Source: Bacilli bacterium (lineage in GTDB: Bacteria > Bacillota_I > Bacilli_A > Haloplasmatales > Haloplasmataceae). From it: a stretch of 57,551 nt of DNA. The notes under the pieces are model-generated. The model was not told the origin of the DNA. It saw only the letters and a list, made by a program, of their open reading frames with translations, and did no database searches. Shown here piece by piece: positions 18,158-27,732 of this stretch. Position 1 is the stretch's first letter. Each line of letters begins with the position of its first letter. The position numbers were made by a program, and so were the translations under genes. Where the stretch lies: positions 1 to 57,551 of the forward strand of contig JAAYWZ010000044.1 in NCBI GenBank assembly GCA_012516175.1, read 5' to 3'.

Positions 18158-20827
18158 ATGAAGCTAGTTGATTTACAAGGTATTTGGTACTATCGTTTAG
18201 ACCCTGAAAATAAAGGACTAGGAGAAGAATGGTTTTCGCATAAATTAACCGAAGCAATAACTCTACCAAGCACTCTAGATGAACAGCAAAAGAGTTATCC
18301 GAATACGCGAACTGATATTGAAGATTGTTTAACCAGTAATTATAAATATGAAGGTAAAGCATGGTATCAAAAGACTTTTGAAGTAACACCTGAAATGCAT
18401 AATAAGACCCTCTTTTTGCATCTTGAAAGGACCAAAAAAACTAGTGTGTGGTTAAATGATAAATACTTAGGTGATAATGACTCCCTCGCTACACCCCATA
18501 TTTATCCATTAGGCAAACTTGAGGCAGGAGTATATACTTTAACAGTATTAGTGGATAATTATTATACTGGTCCTGTCTTAGGCAGCCACATGGCAACTGT
18601 ACATACACAAGGTAATTGGAACGGAATTATTGGGGAAATGTATATTTATGGTGAAGATGACATTTATTTTGAAGATATTCAGATTTACCCTAATATCAAA
18701 GATAAGAAGTTAACTGTAAAAGTCGAAGTAACCAATTTGAGATCTTCAGGAACTGGTTTAATCAGTTTGAAAGTGTATGATGAAGTTATTAGCCATTATG
18801 TATGTATTAATAAAGGAATAAATATCTATACCTTTGAGTATCCGATATTAAGTGCTAGTTATTGGAGTGAATATGAAGCTAATCTTATTACGATGACTGT
18901 TACCTTGACTGCACAAGAAATAATGACAGAAAAAATTATAACCTTTGGGATAAGAGAGTTTACCGCTAAGGGGCACCATTTTTACATCAATGGTAAGAAG
19001 ACATTTATGCGGGGTAAGGTCGATTGTTGCGTTTTTCCTTTGACAGGTTATCCACCCATGGATGTTGACGCTTGGGTGCGTATTTTTAAGATTGCGAAAG
19101 CTTATGGAATTAACCTTTATCGTTTCCATTCTTGGTGTCCACCGAAAGCTGCTTTTATTGCGGCTGATATGGTCGGGATGTATTTACAACCAGAGTTATA
19201 CACCTTCTACTATGATTTTGTTAATGGTAATAATCAAGCCTTTAATGAGTTTCAATTAAACGAAGGAAAACGTATCTTGAAAACGTTTGGTAACCATCCC
19301 TCCTTTGTAATGTTTGCTTATGGTAATGAAAATGTCGGTAGTGAAAGTGTCTTAAGTGAGTTCACAAGAGTTTACCATTCATTAGATAACCGTAGATTAT
19401 ATGCTCAAGGTTCTAATAGTGATTTTAATAACCCTCATTATTACGCTGGTGATGATTACTGGACGATGATGCGGACGGATAAGGGTAATATTAGAGGCAG
19501 TTATGGTCATTCTGATTTACCCTTAGGATATATTCAAATTGAAGAACCAGCGACAACTCATGATTTTCATGATGCCACCAGCCACTCTCCCGTACCTGTC
19601 ATGAGTCATGAGATAGGACAGTATCAATTCTATCCAAACTTTGATGAAATTGATAAGTATACTGGAGTAATGCATCCCTATAATCTTAAAATCTTTAAGA
19701 AAAGAGTAGAAGAGAAAGGGTTACTTAATCAAGCTAAGAGTTTTCTAGAAGCTAATGGTCAGTTAGCGATAGCATGTTACAGAGAGGATATTGAAGCCGC
19801 TTTAAGAACCGATACTTTAGCTGGTTTCCAATTACTAGATATCCAAGATTTCCCTGGTCAAGGTACAGCTTTAGTAGGAATTCTTGATGCCTTCTTAGAT
19901 TCTAAAGGTTTAATTACACCGGAAAAGTGGCGTGAGTTCTGCAGTGAAATTGTAATTCTCTGCTTGTTTGATAAGTATGTATATACAAATAAGGAAGTAT
20001 TTAAAGGAATAGTAAAAATAGCAAACTATTCCCCTGATGATTTAAGAGATTTTACTGTTAAATATCGCTTAATAAGTAGTCAAGGTAGAGTTTTAAGTTC
20101 AGGTGTTTTACCAATAAAAACTGTTCCTCAAGGCACCTTATTTGAACTTGGAATAATTGAACTCGAATTAAATATTGATAAGAATGCCTCTCTTACATTA
20201 GAATTAACGGAAGAATCTACTGGTAGAAGTAATTCTTATCAAATTTGGGTTTATGAACATATTGACTATACGCCTGATTTTAAAGTAGAAACAAAAATAA
20301 CAGATGATATTATTAAGAGATTGGAAAACGGCGAAAAAGTCCTAATGTTTTATCAAGGCAAGCAAGATAATTCACTTGATCCTTTCTTTACTCCAGATTT
20401 CTGGAATTATAAGATGTTTAGTAATGCATGTAAACACAGAAATCTTCAACTTCCACCAGGAAGTTTAGGCTTACTAATAAATAATCAACATCCTATCTTT
20501 ACCAATTTCCCTACTAGTTTCCATAGTGATTTTCATTGGTTTAATATTGCGATGCATGCTCGTCCGCTAATTATAGATGAACTTAGAGATTATCAACCAA
20601 TCATTCAAACCATTGATAATATTAACCGTAATCATCGTTTAGGTATTCTGATGGAATTCATTGTTGGTAAGGGTAGATTATTAGTATCAACATTAGATTT
20701 TTCTGATGTTAAGGATAAAATCGAAGTAAAACATTTTATAAAATCATTACATTCATATGTAAACTCTGATGATTTTAACCCCACATATAAAATAAGTATT
20801 GAACAATTAAAGAAAATTTTTAGTTAA
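18158..20827 (+). CDS. Glycoside hydrolase family 2, cytoplasmic (beta-galactosidase/glucuronidase type)
   Basis: 889 aa, no signal peptide. The GH2 order is visible: N-terminal jelly-roll sugar-binding domain (about 1-170, with AWYQKTFEV), an Ig-like linker domain, then the TIM barrel (about 270-600). Predicted acid/base is Glu391 in YGNEN and nucleophile Glu485 in MSHEIGQY. A further C-terminal region (about 620-889) has no family I can name. Start ATG 18158 is set by TTGGAGG. It is a clear paralogue of the GH2 gene at 27798 (shared SHExGQY, EKYTGV/DKYTGV and DFPGQ(G/S)TA segments) but lacks that protein's CBM32. Exact sugar specificity is unknown. Confidence 0.88.
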   Translation: MKLVDLQGIWYYRLDPENKGLGEEWFSHKLTEAITLPSTLDEQQKSYPNTRTDIEDCLTSNYKYEGKAWYQKTFEVTPEMHNKTLFLHLERTKKTSVWLNDKYLGDNDSLATPHIYPLGKLEAGVYTLTVLVDNYYTGPVLGSHMATVHTQGNWNGIIGEMYIYGEDDIYFEDIQIYPNIKDKKLTVKVEVTNLRSSGTGLISLKVYDEVISHYVCINKGINIYTFEYPILSASYWSEYEANLITMTVTLTAQEIMTEKIITFGIREFTAKGHHFYINGKKTFMRGKVDCCVFPLTGYPPMDVDAWVRIFKIAKAYGINLYRFHSWCPPKAAFIAADMVGMYLQPELYTFYYDFVNGNNQAFNEFQLNEGKRILKTFGNHPSFVMFAYGNENVGSESVLSEFTRVYHSLDNRRLYAQGSNSDFNNPHYYAGDDYWTMMRTDKGNIRGSYGHSDLPLGYIQIEEPATTHDFHDATSHSPVPVMSHEIGQYQFYPNFDEIDKYTGVMHPYNLKIFKKRVEEKGLLNQAKSFLEANGQLAIACYREDIEAALRTDTLAGFQLLDIQDFPGQGTALVGILDAFLDSKGLITPEKWREFCSEIVILCLFDKYVYTNKEVFKGIVKIANYSPDDLRDFTVKYRLISSQGRVLSSGVLPIKTVPQGTLFELGIIELELNIDKNASLTLELTEESTGRSNSYQIWVYEHIDYTPDFKVETKITDDIIKRLENGEKVLMFYQGKQDNSLDPFFTPDFWNYKMFSNACKHRNLQLPPGSLGLLINNQHPIFTNFPTSFHSDFHWFNIAMHARPLIIDELRDYQPIIQTIDNINRNHRLGILMEFIVGKGRLLVSTLDFSDVKDKIEVKHFIKSLHSYVNSDDFNPTYKISIEQLKKIFS

Positions 20828-20831
20828 GATT

Positions 20832-20859
20832 AAACCTCACCAGTTTTGGTGAGGTTTTT
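20832..20859 (+). terminator. Terminator after the 18158 GH2 gene
   Basis: AAACCTCACCA (20832-20842) pairs with TGGTGAGGTTT (20847-20857); the T-run extends to 20859. Confidence 0.9.
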
Positions 20860-20865
20860 CATTAT

Positions 20866-20923
20866 ATAGTCCATGATAAATGCAACATAGTACATTTTTA
20901 TATACGCTTTCATTATTTATAAT
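20866..20923 (+). promoter_or_regulatory. GH35 promoter with AraC-type direct repeats and cre-like box
   Basis: ATAGTCCAT (20866-20874) is repeated as ATAGTACAT (20887-20895), exactly 21 bp later, the second copy running into the -35 region. A cre-like sequence on the minus strand (20899-20913, core CGCTTTCA) lies between it and TATAAT (20918-20923). The same layout recurs before the gene at 24450. The 21-bp phasing is typical of AraC-family activator sites; an araC-type gene is the next but one feature. Confidence 0.7.
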
Positions 20924-20963
20924 GAAATTATAAAATAAAAATTAATGAAACGAGGGATGACTT

Positions 20964-23285
20964 ATGTATAGCATCGATATACGTGAAAATAAGCATAAAA
21001 TCTATCCTAGTACTTTGAAAATTGGTAGCCAAACTTTAAGTAAAAAACAAATAAGTTTTACTAATTATTATATGATGATAAATGATAAACCTTACTTTGT
21101 GATTAGTGGTGAATTTCACTTTTCTAGGTATCCTCATCAAGAATGGGAACAAGAACTTATTAAGATGAAGATGGCAGGAATCAATACCATTGCGACTTAT
21201 ATCTTTTGGATTCACCATGAAGAAGTGGAAAACCATTTTGATTGGAACGGAGATAATAATTTACGCTATTTCGTGGAGTTATGTGCTAAACATGGTTTCA
21301 ATCTTCTACTTAGAATGGGTCCTTTTGATCATGGTGCATGTCGGAATTGGGGGTTCCCTGATTGGTTATATACTAAGCCTTGTATTCTACGGAGTAATGA
21401 TGAGTTATATCTTTATTATGTAAGAAGATTCTTTAATCAAATATATTATCAAGTTAAAGGGTATCTCGCTAAAGATGGAGGACCAGTTGTTGCGATTCAA
21501 TTAGAAAATGAATTTATGCATACCGCGGCTTTCTGGGAAAACACTATGACCCATACTCGTGAATTTATTACTATAGGTCAGGGTGGTCTTGACCATATGC
21601 GGAGACTAAAGGAAATTGCGCTTGAGTGTGGCTTTGATGTACCTTATTATACCTGTACGGGTTGGGGCTCACCTTTACTAAAAGATGAATTCTTACCGTT
21701 ATATGCAGCTTATTCTTATGCGAACTGGAAGATGTCACCGGGTAAACCTTATCATGACCCAACTACGGAACATCTCTATCAAAATTTTCATGATGATGAG
21801 TATCCCCATAAAGGCTTCAAACCTTCATATAAACCTAGTGAATACTTATATGGGTTTAGTGAGTTATTTGGTGGTGCTTTAAATACTTATGCCTATCGGT
21901 TTTTAGTACCATTTGAAAGTTTAGATTCCGCTGCCAATGTGAAAGTGGCTAGTGGTTGTAACTATTTGGGTTATTACGTGTTCCATGGTATAAGTCAAAA
22001 AGAAGGTATAAAAGGTAGATTAAATGATACCCATGCGGCTAATGTGAGTCATGACTACCAAGCTCCACTTGGTGAGTATGGACAAGTAAGAGAATCATAC
22101 AAACTCTTAAAATCGCAATTCTATTTCTATAATACTTTCACTGAACTCTTTACCCCCATGCGTACTGTCTTACCTGAGGGTAGTGAAAACATCCAACCAT
22201 CTGACTCTGATACCCTAAGATTTGCCTGTCGCATAAGTGATAAGCAAGGATTTATCTTCATCAATAATTTCCAAGACCATTTAGAAATGAAAGTTCATGA
22301 TAATGTGCAATTTAAGATTATTACTCATGATGAAGAGTTGCTTATTCCTCGTTATAAGGGTATTAGTATTAAGAATGGTCAAAATATCATCATGCCCTTT
22401 AACTTCAATCTTGAAGGTATTAGGCTTAAATATGCTAATACGCAATTAATCACGAAGTTAAGTGAAGAGAAGTTATATGTCTTCTTTGAAAAACAAGGTA
22501 TCAATAATGAATACTGTTTTGATAATGAAGATATTAAAGAGATTGAAGTTATCAATGGTTTAGTTACTAGAGATACTAAGTACACATATGTAAGTGTAGA
22601 AGCAAGTAAAGGTAGTTTAATCATTCTAACTACTCAACAAGATGAAGAAGTTAAGATATTAACGCTAAATGAACAAGAAGCGAAAGACTTATATAAAGCA
22701 CATCTATGGGGAAAAGAACGATTAATCATCAGTAATGGAGTAGCACTAGTAAATGATGATTATCTAACGCTCTTAAACCAAGGAAGTAATAAAATGGTAG
22801 TTGATATCTATCCAGAAGTACAAGAGGTAGTAAGTCAAGTAGGAGAGGTAAAAGGTAATACTAAAGGGATATTCAGTCATTATGAAATCGAAGTACCAGA
22901 GTATGAATGTAAGTATCAAGTAAGAAACATAATCGAAGGAAGAAGTCACCTTGATATTGAAGAAGAAGTATTTAGGAATAGCTTTATTAATGAAGTATTA
23001 GTGAAAGTAGATTATGTTGGTGATGTAGGTAATGCCTATATCGATAGTAAGTTAGTAGCGGACAACTTCTATAATGGTTCAATTTGGGAAGTAGGATTAA
23101 GAAGATTCTATCCAAAAGTAGTTGAAAAAGGTTTAGACTTCCACGTTGTACCATTAAAGAAGGGTAAGATGTTAACTAATGTATCGGTAGCAGCGAAGAC
23201 ACTAGAGTTCGTTGGTGAAGAAATAGGTAAGATTAATTCAGTAGAACTTGATTTAGTGTATCAATTAAAACTAAAGATAAAATAA
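20964..23285 (+). CDS. Glycoside hydrolase family 35 (beta-galactosidase family)
   Basis: 773 aa, no signal peptide, so cytoplasmic. The N-terminal GH35 barrel is clear: ISGEFHFSRYP, GINTIATYIFWIHHE, LLLRMGPFDHGACRNWGFPDWL and IQLENEF with the predicted acid/base Glu183. The nucleophile is probably Glu300 in GFSELFGG. The C-terminal half (about 400-773) would be the family's beta-sandwich domains. GH35 enzymes remove terminal beta-galactose (some act on glucosamine). ATG follows CGAGGGATGA. It is monocistronic: own promoter and a terminator shared with the convergent araC gene. Confidence 0.88.
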   Translation: MYSIDIRENKHKIYPSTLKIGSQTLSKKQISFTNYYMMINDKPYFVISGEFHFSRYPHQEWEQELIKMKMAGINTIATYIFWIHHEEVENHFDWNGDNNLRYFVELCAKHGFNLLLRMGPFDHGACRNWGFPDWLYTKPCILRSNDELYLYYVRRFFNQIYYQVKGYLAKDGGPVVAIQLENEFMHTAAFWENTMTHTREFITIGQGGLDHMRRLKEIALECGFDVPYYTCTGWGSPLLKDEFLPLYAAYSYANWKMSPGKPYHDPTTEHLYQNFHDDEYPHKGFKPSYKPSEYLYGFSELFGGALNTYAYRFLVPFESLDSAANVKVASGCNYLGYYVFHGISQKEGIKGRLNDTHAANVSHDYQAPLGEYGQVRESYKLLKSQFYFYNTFTELFTPMRTVLPEGSENIQPSDSDTLRFACRISDKQGFIFINNFQDHLEMKVHDNVQFKIITHDEELLIPRYKGISIKNGQNIIMPFNFNLEGIRLKYANTQLITKLSEEKLYVFFEKQGINNEYCFDNEDIKEIEVINGLVTRDTKYTYVSVEASKGSLIILTTQQDEEVKILTLNEQEAKDLYKAHLWGKERLIISNGVALVNDDYLTLLNQGSNKMVVDIYPEVQEVVSQVGEVKGNTKGIFSHYEIEVPEYECKYQVRNIIEGRSHLDIEEEVFRNSFINEVLVKVDYVGDVGNAYIDSKLVADNFYNGSIWEVGLRRFYPKVVEKGLDFHVVPLKKGKMLTNVSVAAKTLEFVGEEIGKINSVELDLVYQLKLKIK

Positions 23286-23289
23286 AAAG

Positions 23290-23313
23290 AAAACCCATCA
23301 TTTGATGGGTTTT
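23290..23313. terminator. Bidirectional terminator between GH35 and araC-type genes
   Basis: AAAACCCATCA (23290-23300) and TGATGGGTTTT (23303-23313) form a hairpin with A and T tracts on both sides, serving the two convergent genes. Confidence 0.88.
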
Positions 23314-24235
23314 ACTCATTTAAATTATTTCGATGATGTGTTAATACTGTATGGCTATTACGGTATTGGGAAGGGGGGATTCCCATTACTTTTTTAAAGA
23401 TTCTGGAGAAGTAATAGGGGTCATCATAGCCAACTCGTGAAGCAATTTCATTGATATTTAGATTCGTGAGGTTTAAGAGTTTTGCAGCTTCTTGAATCCG
23501 GATTCTAATAAAATAATCAACAGGTGAGAAGCCTGTTTTTTCTTTAAATATGAGATTTAATTGGCTTTTCGAGAGATTCATATGTTTAGCCATATCATCG
23601 AGAGTAATATTATTAGCGATGTTTTTATTCATATATTCCATGAGATTCATGAAGGTAGTATTTTTTCTGTCGACTACAATCGAAACATCATTATAGATAA
23701 ATAGACATGACAAGAGATATGAAAGTATTTGCGATGTATGAATAAGATTTCGAACAATCATCCCACTCTCGAAAGCATCAAAAATGGCGGTGAAGAGGGA
23801 AATGATTAAGGGTATTTGTGAGATATCGATGCTTTTTATATAAACATTTGTATTCTCAACATAATCTTTTAAATAATAATAGGCATTTTCACCTAAGAAG
23901 TGAACCCAGTAGATATGCCAAGGATCTTGGACATTTGCTTGGTAAATATGACCAACATGTTTGGGAATCAGGAGCATTTTGTTTTCATTTATGACGTAAG
24001 TAGTATTATCAATGGTGACATACCCCTTACCTTTGACATTGATAATTAGGATGTACTGTTCACTCCCTTCTAAGCGCTCCCGATAGTGGTATTTAGCATT
24101 AGGGAAGTACCCAACATCTGTGATGTATATATTTCTTAATAAAGGGTTAGTTGTCATGATGTTAAGTAAGTCCCGCGGAATAATATACATTTTCTCATTA
24201 ATAAAGCCATGGGGTTTTTTAATTGTAGTTTCCAT
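23312..24235 (-). CDS. AraC-family transcriptional regulator
   Basis: 307 aa: N-terminal cupin-like sensing domain (about 20-150, with KGKGYVTIDNTTYVINE) and C-terminal double helix-turn-helix (about 205-300). The HTH signatures are seen in DDMAKHMNLSKSQLNLIFKE and EIASRVGYDDPYYFSRIFKK, ending in GIPPSQYR. It is the only gene on the minus strand, convergent with GH35 and divergent from the DUF5107-TPR gene. It probably binds the 21-bp-phased repeats in both neighbouring promoters and responds to a sugar from the substrate; ligand unknown. The start codon at 24235 has no Shine-Dalgarno and lies six bases after its -10 box, so the mRNA may be leaderless. The next Met (codon 16) also lacks a good site. 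Confidence 0.93.
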   Translation of the reverse strand: METTIKKPHGFINEKMYIIPRDLLNIMTTNPLLRNIYITDVGYFPNAKYHYRERLEGSEQYILIINVKGKGYVTIDNTTYVINENKMLLIPKHVGHIYQANVQDPWHIYWVHFLGENAYYYLKDYVENTNVYIKSIDISQIPLIISLFTAIFDAFESGMIVRNLIHTSQILSYLLSCLFIYNDVSIVVDRKNTTFMNLMEYMNKNIANNITLDDMAKHMNLSKSQLNLIFKEKTGFSPVDYFIRIRIQEAAKLLNLTNLNINEIASRVGYDDPYYFSRIFKKVMGIPPSQYRNSHTVLTHHRNNLNE

Positions 24236-24241
24236 GGCTTT

Positions 24242-24270
24242 ATTATAACAATATTTGCATAATTTAACAA
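24242..24270 (-). promoter_or_regulatory. araC-type gene promoter, apparently giving a leaderless mRNA
   Basis: On the minus strand, TTGTTA (24265-24270), a 17-bp spacer and TATAAT (24242-24247) with a TGT extension. Only AAAGCC separates the -10 from the ATG, so transcription should begin at or next to the start codon. Confidence 0.65.
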
Positions 24271-24359
24271 TAAAAGATATCTCAAAAATGTAAAAAAATA
24301 TGATTATTTAGATATAGCAATGATAAATGGTTTTTATGCTTTTGAGGAAAAAACGGAAT

Positions 24360-24417
24360 ATAGTCCATTATTTACATAAGATAATACATTTTTATATGCG
24401 CTTTCAATATATATAAT
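24360..24417 (+). promoter_or_regulatory. DUF5107-TPR promoter with AraC-type direct repeats and cre-like box
   Basis: ATAGTCCAT (24360-24368) and ATAATACAT (24381-24389) are spaced by 21 bp. A minus-strand cre-like box (24393-24407) and TATAAT (24412-24417) follow. Spacings from repeat to cre box to -10 are the same as at 20866-20923, while the 12 bases between repeats differ, which indicates selected sites rather than a recent duplication. Confidence 0.72.
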
Positions 24418-24449
24418 GGTGTTGAATGAAGATAGGGAGTGATTCACTT

Positions 24450-27400
24450 ATGCAAGAAGCAAAAATTTGGGTAGAAAAAGTCACAATACCTACCTACCTG
24501 ATAGGCGAACCTGATAAGAACCCAATGTTTCTTGAAAAGCGTGTCTACCAAGGTAGTTCTGGTAAAGTATATCCCCTACCAGTAATCGAAACAATCACTG
24601 ATACAAAGGTAGATAAAGAATACACAGCAGTATTTTTAGAAAACAAATATATTAAAGTAATGATCTTACCGGAACTTGGTGGCCGTATACAACGAGCATT
24701 GGATAAAACCAACAACTTTGATTTTGTTTATTACAATGAAGTTATTAAACCAGCTCTTGTAGGATTAGTCGGTCCTTGGATTTCTGGTGGTATTGAATTT
24801 AACTGGCCACAACATCATCGTCCCAGTACTTTTATGCCAACAGAATACACAATCGAAGAAAATCCTGATGGTAGTAAAACTTGTTATGTTAGCGAAATTG
24901 ACACAATGTATGGTACTAAAGGTATGGCAAGTTTTACGATTTATCCTGATAAAGCTTATATCGAAATAAAAGGTCAACTATATAACCGCACAGAAGTGCC
25001 CCAAACATTCCTTTGGTGGGCAAATCCTGCTTTCCCAGCAAATGATTATACCCAATCAATTTTCCCACCCGATGTTAATGCGGTATTAGACCATGGTAAA
25101 AGAGCAGTATCCACTTTCCCAATCGCGACGGGAACATACTATAAGGTTGATTATTCAAAAGGAGTAGATATTTCTCGTTACAAAAATATTCCAGTACCTA
25201 CATCTTATATGGCATACCATTCAGATTTTGATTTTGTTGGTGCTTATGACCATCAAAAACGGGCAGGTATTATGCACTATGCAAGTCATCATGTTTCACC
25301 AGGTAAGAAACAATGGACATGGGGTAATGGTGATTTTGGCCATGCTTGGGACCGTAACTTAACAGATGAAAATGGACCATATATAGAATTAATGACTGGT
25401 GTCTTCACTGATAATCAACCTGATTTCACATGGTTACAACCATATGAAGAAAAAACCTTTAAACAATACTTCATGCCTTATAAGCAAGTTAGTGCGGTTA
25501 AAAATGCAACCCTTGATGCGATGGTTAACTTAGAAGTTAATGGCGATGAAGTATATGTTGGAACTTATGTAACAAGTGAATTTAAGGATGTTCGCATTTT
25601 TTTAACAGATACATTAAATAACCATGTATTATTAGATGAAACGTTAACACTTACACCAGAAACTGCTTATGAAAAGACATTAAAAGTTAGTGGTGTGATT
25701 GAAGAGAACCTTTTAGTACAAGTCATTGCTAACTGCGGTAAAGTGCTAGTTGAATATCAACCACGTGAATTTAATAACCCAGTACCTGATCCGGCAGAAC
25801 GGGCATTAGAACCAGAAGAATATAAAACCAATGAAGAATTATACTTAACAGCACTCCACTTAGAGCAATATCGTCATGCTACCTTTGAACCTGATCGTTA
25901 CTATTTAGAAGGTTTAAAACGTGACAAGACTGATTTCCGTATAAATAACGCTTATGGTTTACTTTTATATCGTCGCGGTTTGTTCCAAGAATCATTACCA
26001 TACTTTGAAGCAGCAATCAAGAAAGCTACTTGGAGAAACCCTAACCCTTATGATAGTGAACCACTATATAATAAAGGTTTAGTGTTATGGAAACTCGGAA
26101 GATTAGAAGAAGCTTATGCATCATTCTATAAAGCAACTTGGAGCAATCATCAACAAGAAGCTGGATTCTATGCGATTAGTTGCATCGATTGTTTGCTAGG
26201 TAATTATAAGTTAGCGTTAGAACATGTTGAAAAAGGCTTAATAAAGAATAGCCACAACATGAAAGCACGTGGCCTTAAAGCAAGTATCTTAAGAAAACTA
26301 GGTCGCACAGATTGTGCGCTGAAACTAGTTGCTGAAAGCGTCAAGATTGACCGCTTAGATCATTATGCTCGATATGAACTATATAAATTGACTAATAAAC
26401 CAGAAGATTTAACGGAGTTCCAACGCTTAATGCGTAATCACGTGAATAACTACTTAGTCTTAGCACTTGATTATCAACAAGCAGGATTCTTCCAAGAAGC
26501 CATCGAAGTTTTAGATTTATGTCAAGCTAAATCACCATTAGTGTTCTATTATAAGGCTTATGTTTATAACAAGATGGGTAATAAAGACTTAGCTTTAGAA
26601 AGCCTTCAAATAGCTGCAGAAGCTGATCCAACTTATTGTTTCCCTAATAAGTTAGACGAAATTCTGATTTTCCAAAAAGCTATTGAATTAAATCCAAGTG
26701 ATGCTTATGCTTACTACTATTTAGGTAACATCTGGTACGATAAAAAGCAATATCGTGAAGCAATTAAGTGTTGGGAAACTAGTGCTGAACTTAATCCTAA
26801 ATACCCAACAGTTCATCGTAACTTAGCTTTAGCATATTACAATAAAGAAAATAATCCTGAGAAAGCTAGAATAGCACTAGAAACAGCCTTCTATCTTGAT
26901 ACAACCGATGCCAGAATTCTCTTAGAACTCGATCAATTATATAAGATTACAAATGTTCCTCATGAAACACGCTTAGCATTCTTAAATAAGTACTATGATA
27001 CTGTAGTGAAACGTGATGATTTATACTTAGAATATTGTGCACTCCACAATTATGTTGGTGAATTCGATAAAGCATATGAGTTGATCATGGCAAGAAAATT
27101 CCATCCTTGGGAAGGTGGAGAGGGGAAAGTTCCTGCACAATATAAACATGCTTTAATAAAGAAATTTAAACGTGCTTATCGTAGTGAAAATTATGAAGAA
27201 GCGCTAACCTACCTACAACTTGCTAGTGTTTACCCTCATAACTTAGGTGAAGGTAAACTCTATGTAGATAGTGAAAATAACATTCATTATTACTTAGGAC
27301 TTGTATATGAAAAACTAGGTAAACTTGAAGAAGCAAAATCTGAATTTGAAAAAGCAACCTTAGGGATTGGTGAAATCACCGCAACCATGTACTACAACGA

Positions 27401-27731
27401 TGTTCCTGCCGATTATGTGTTCTTTAAAGGCTTAGCGTTAGAAAAACTAGGTAAGCTAAATGAAGCAGAAGAAATCTTTAATAACTTAGTTAAATATGGT
27501 AATGAACACATGAATGACAATGTGAAAATCGATTACTTCGCAGTAAGCTTACCAGACTTCCTTATTTTCGAAAGTGATTTAAATAAGAACAATGTTGTGC
27601 ATTGTAACTACTTAATTGGTTTAGGCCAATTAGGATTAAGAAATACAGATGCTGCGAAAGCACATCTAGTAAAAGTGCTTAAACTTGATATCAATCATTT
27701 AAGTGCAAAAACCTTCTTTGAAGAAATATAG
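24450..27731 (+). CDS. DUF5107 domain protein with long TPR array
   Basis: 1093 aa, no signal peptide. The N-terminal ~430 residues resemble the DUF5107 family (VMILPELGGRIQRALDK, GGIEFNWPQHHRPSTF, FLWWANPAF), a galactose mutarotase-like beta-sandwich as far as I recall. The rest is tetratricopeptide repeats with typical A/Y-G-Y-A pattern (for example YYYLGNIWYDKKQYREAIKC). Such proteins are common next to GH2 and other hydrolases, but I cannot state an activity. ATG 24450 is chosen over 24426 because GGGAGTGA lies between them. It has its own AraC/cre-type promoter and is followed by the GH2-CBM32 gene after an intercistronic hairpin. Confidence 0.75.
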   Translation: MQEAKIWVEKVTIPTYLIGEPDKNPMFLEKRVYQGSSGKVYPLPVIETITDTKVDKEYTAVFLENKYIKVMILPELGGRIQRALDKTNNFDFVYYNEVIKPALVGLVGPWISGGIEFNWPQHHRPSTFMPTEYTIEENPDGSKTCYVSEIDTMYGTKGMASFTIYPDKAYIEIKGQLYNRTEVPQTFLWWANPAFPANDYTQSIFPPDVNAVLDHGKRAVSTFPIATGTYYKVDYSKGVDISRYKNIPVPTSYMAYHSDFDFVGAYDHQKRAGIMHYASHHVSPGKKQWTWGNGDFGHAWDRNLTDENGPYIELMTGVFTDNQPDFTWLQPYEEKTFKQYFMPYKQVSAVKNATLDAMVNLEVNGDEVYVGTYVTSEFKDVRIFLTDTLNNHVLLDETLTLTPETAYEKTLKVSGVIEENLLVQVIANCGKVLVEYQPREFNNPVPDPAERALEPEEYKTNEELYLTALHLEQYRHATFEPDRYYLEGLKRDKTDFRINNAYGLLLYRRGLFQESLPYFEAAIKKATWRNPNPYDSEPLYNKGLVLWKLGRLEEAYASFYKATWSNHQQEAGFYAISCIDCLLGNYKLALEHVEKGLIKNSHNMKARGLKASILRKLGRTDCALKLVAESVKIDRLDHYARYELYKLTNKPEDLTEFQRLMRNHVNNYLVLALDYQQAGFFQEAIEVLDLCQAKSPLVFYYKAYVYNKMGNKDLALESLQIAAEADPTYCFPNKLDEILIFQKAIELNPSDAYAYYYLGNIWYDKKQYREAIKCWETSAELNPKYPTVHRNLALAYYNKENNPEKARIALETAFYLDTTDARILLELDQLYKITNVPHETRLAFLNKYYDTVVKRDDLYLEYCALHNYVGEFDKAYELIMARKFHPWEGGEGKVPAQYKHALIKKFKRAYRSENYEEALTYLQLASVYPHNLGEGKLYVDSENNIHYYLGLVYEKLGKLEEAKSEFEKATLGIGEITATMYYNDVPADYVFFKGLALEKLGKLNEAEEIFNNLVKYGNEHMNDNVKIDYFAVSLPDFLIFESDLNKNNVVHCNYLIGLGQLGLRNTDAAKAHLVKVLKLDINHLSAKTFFEEI

Positions 27732-27732
27732 A

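Noticed and set aside
24426-24449. Upstream ATG of the DUF5107-TPR gene as start
   Set aside because: It lies only nine bases after the -10 box and before the Shine-Dalgarno; ATG 24450 is better placed.
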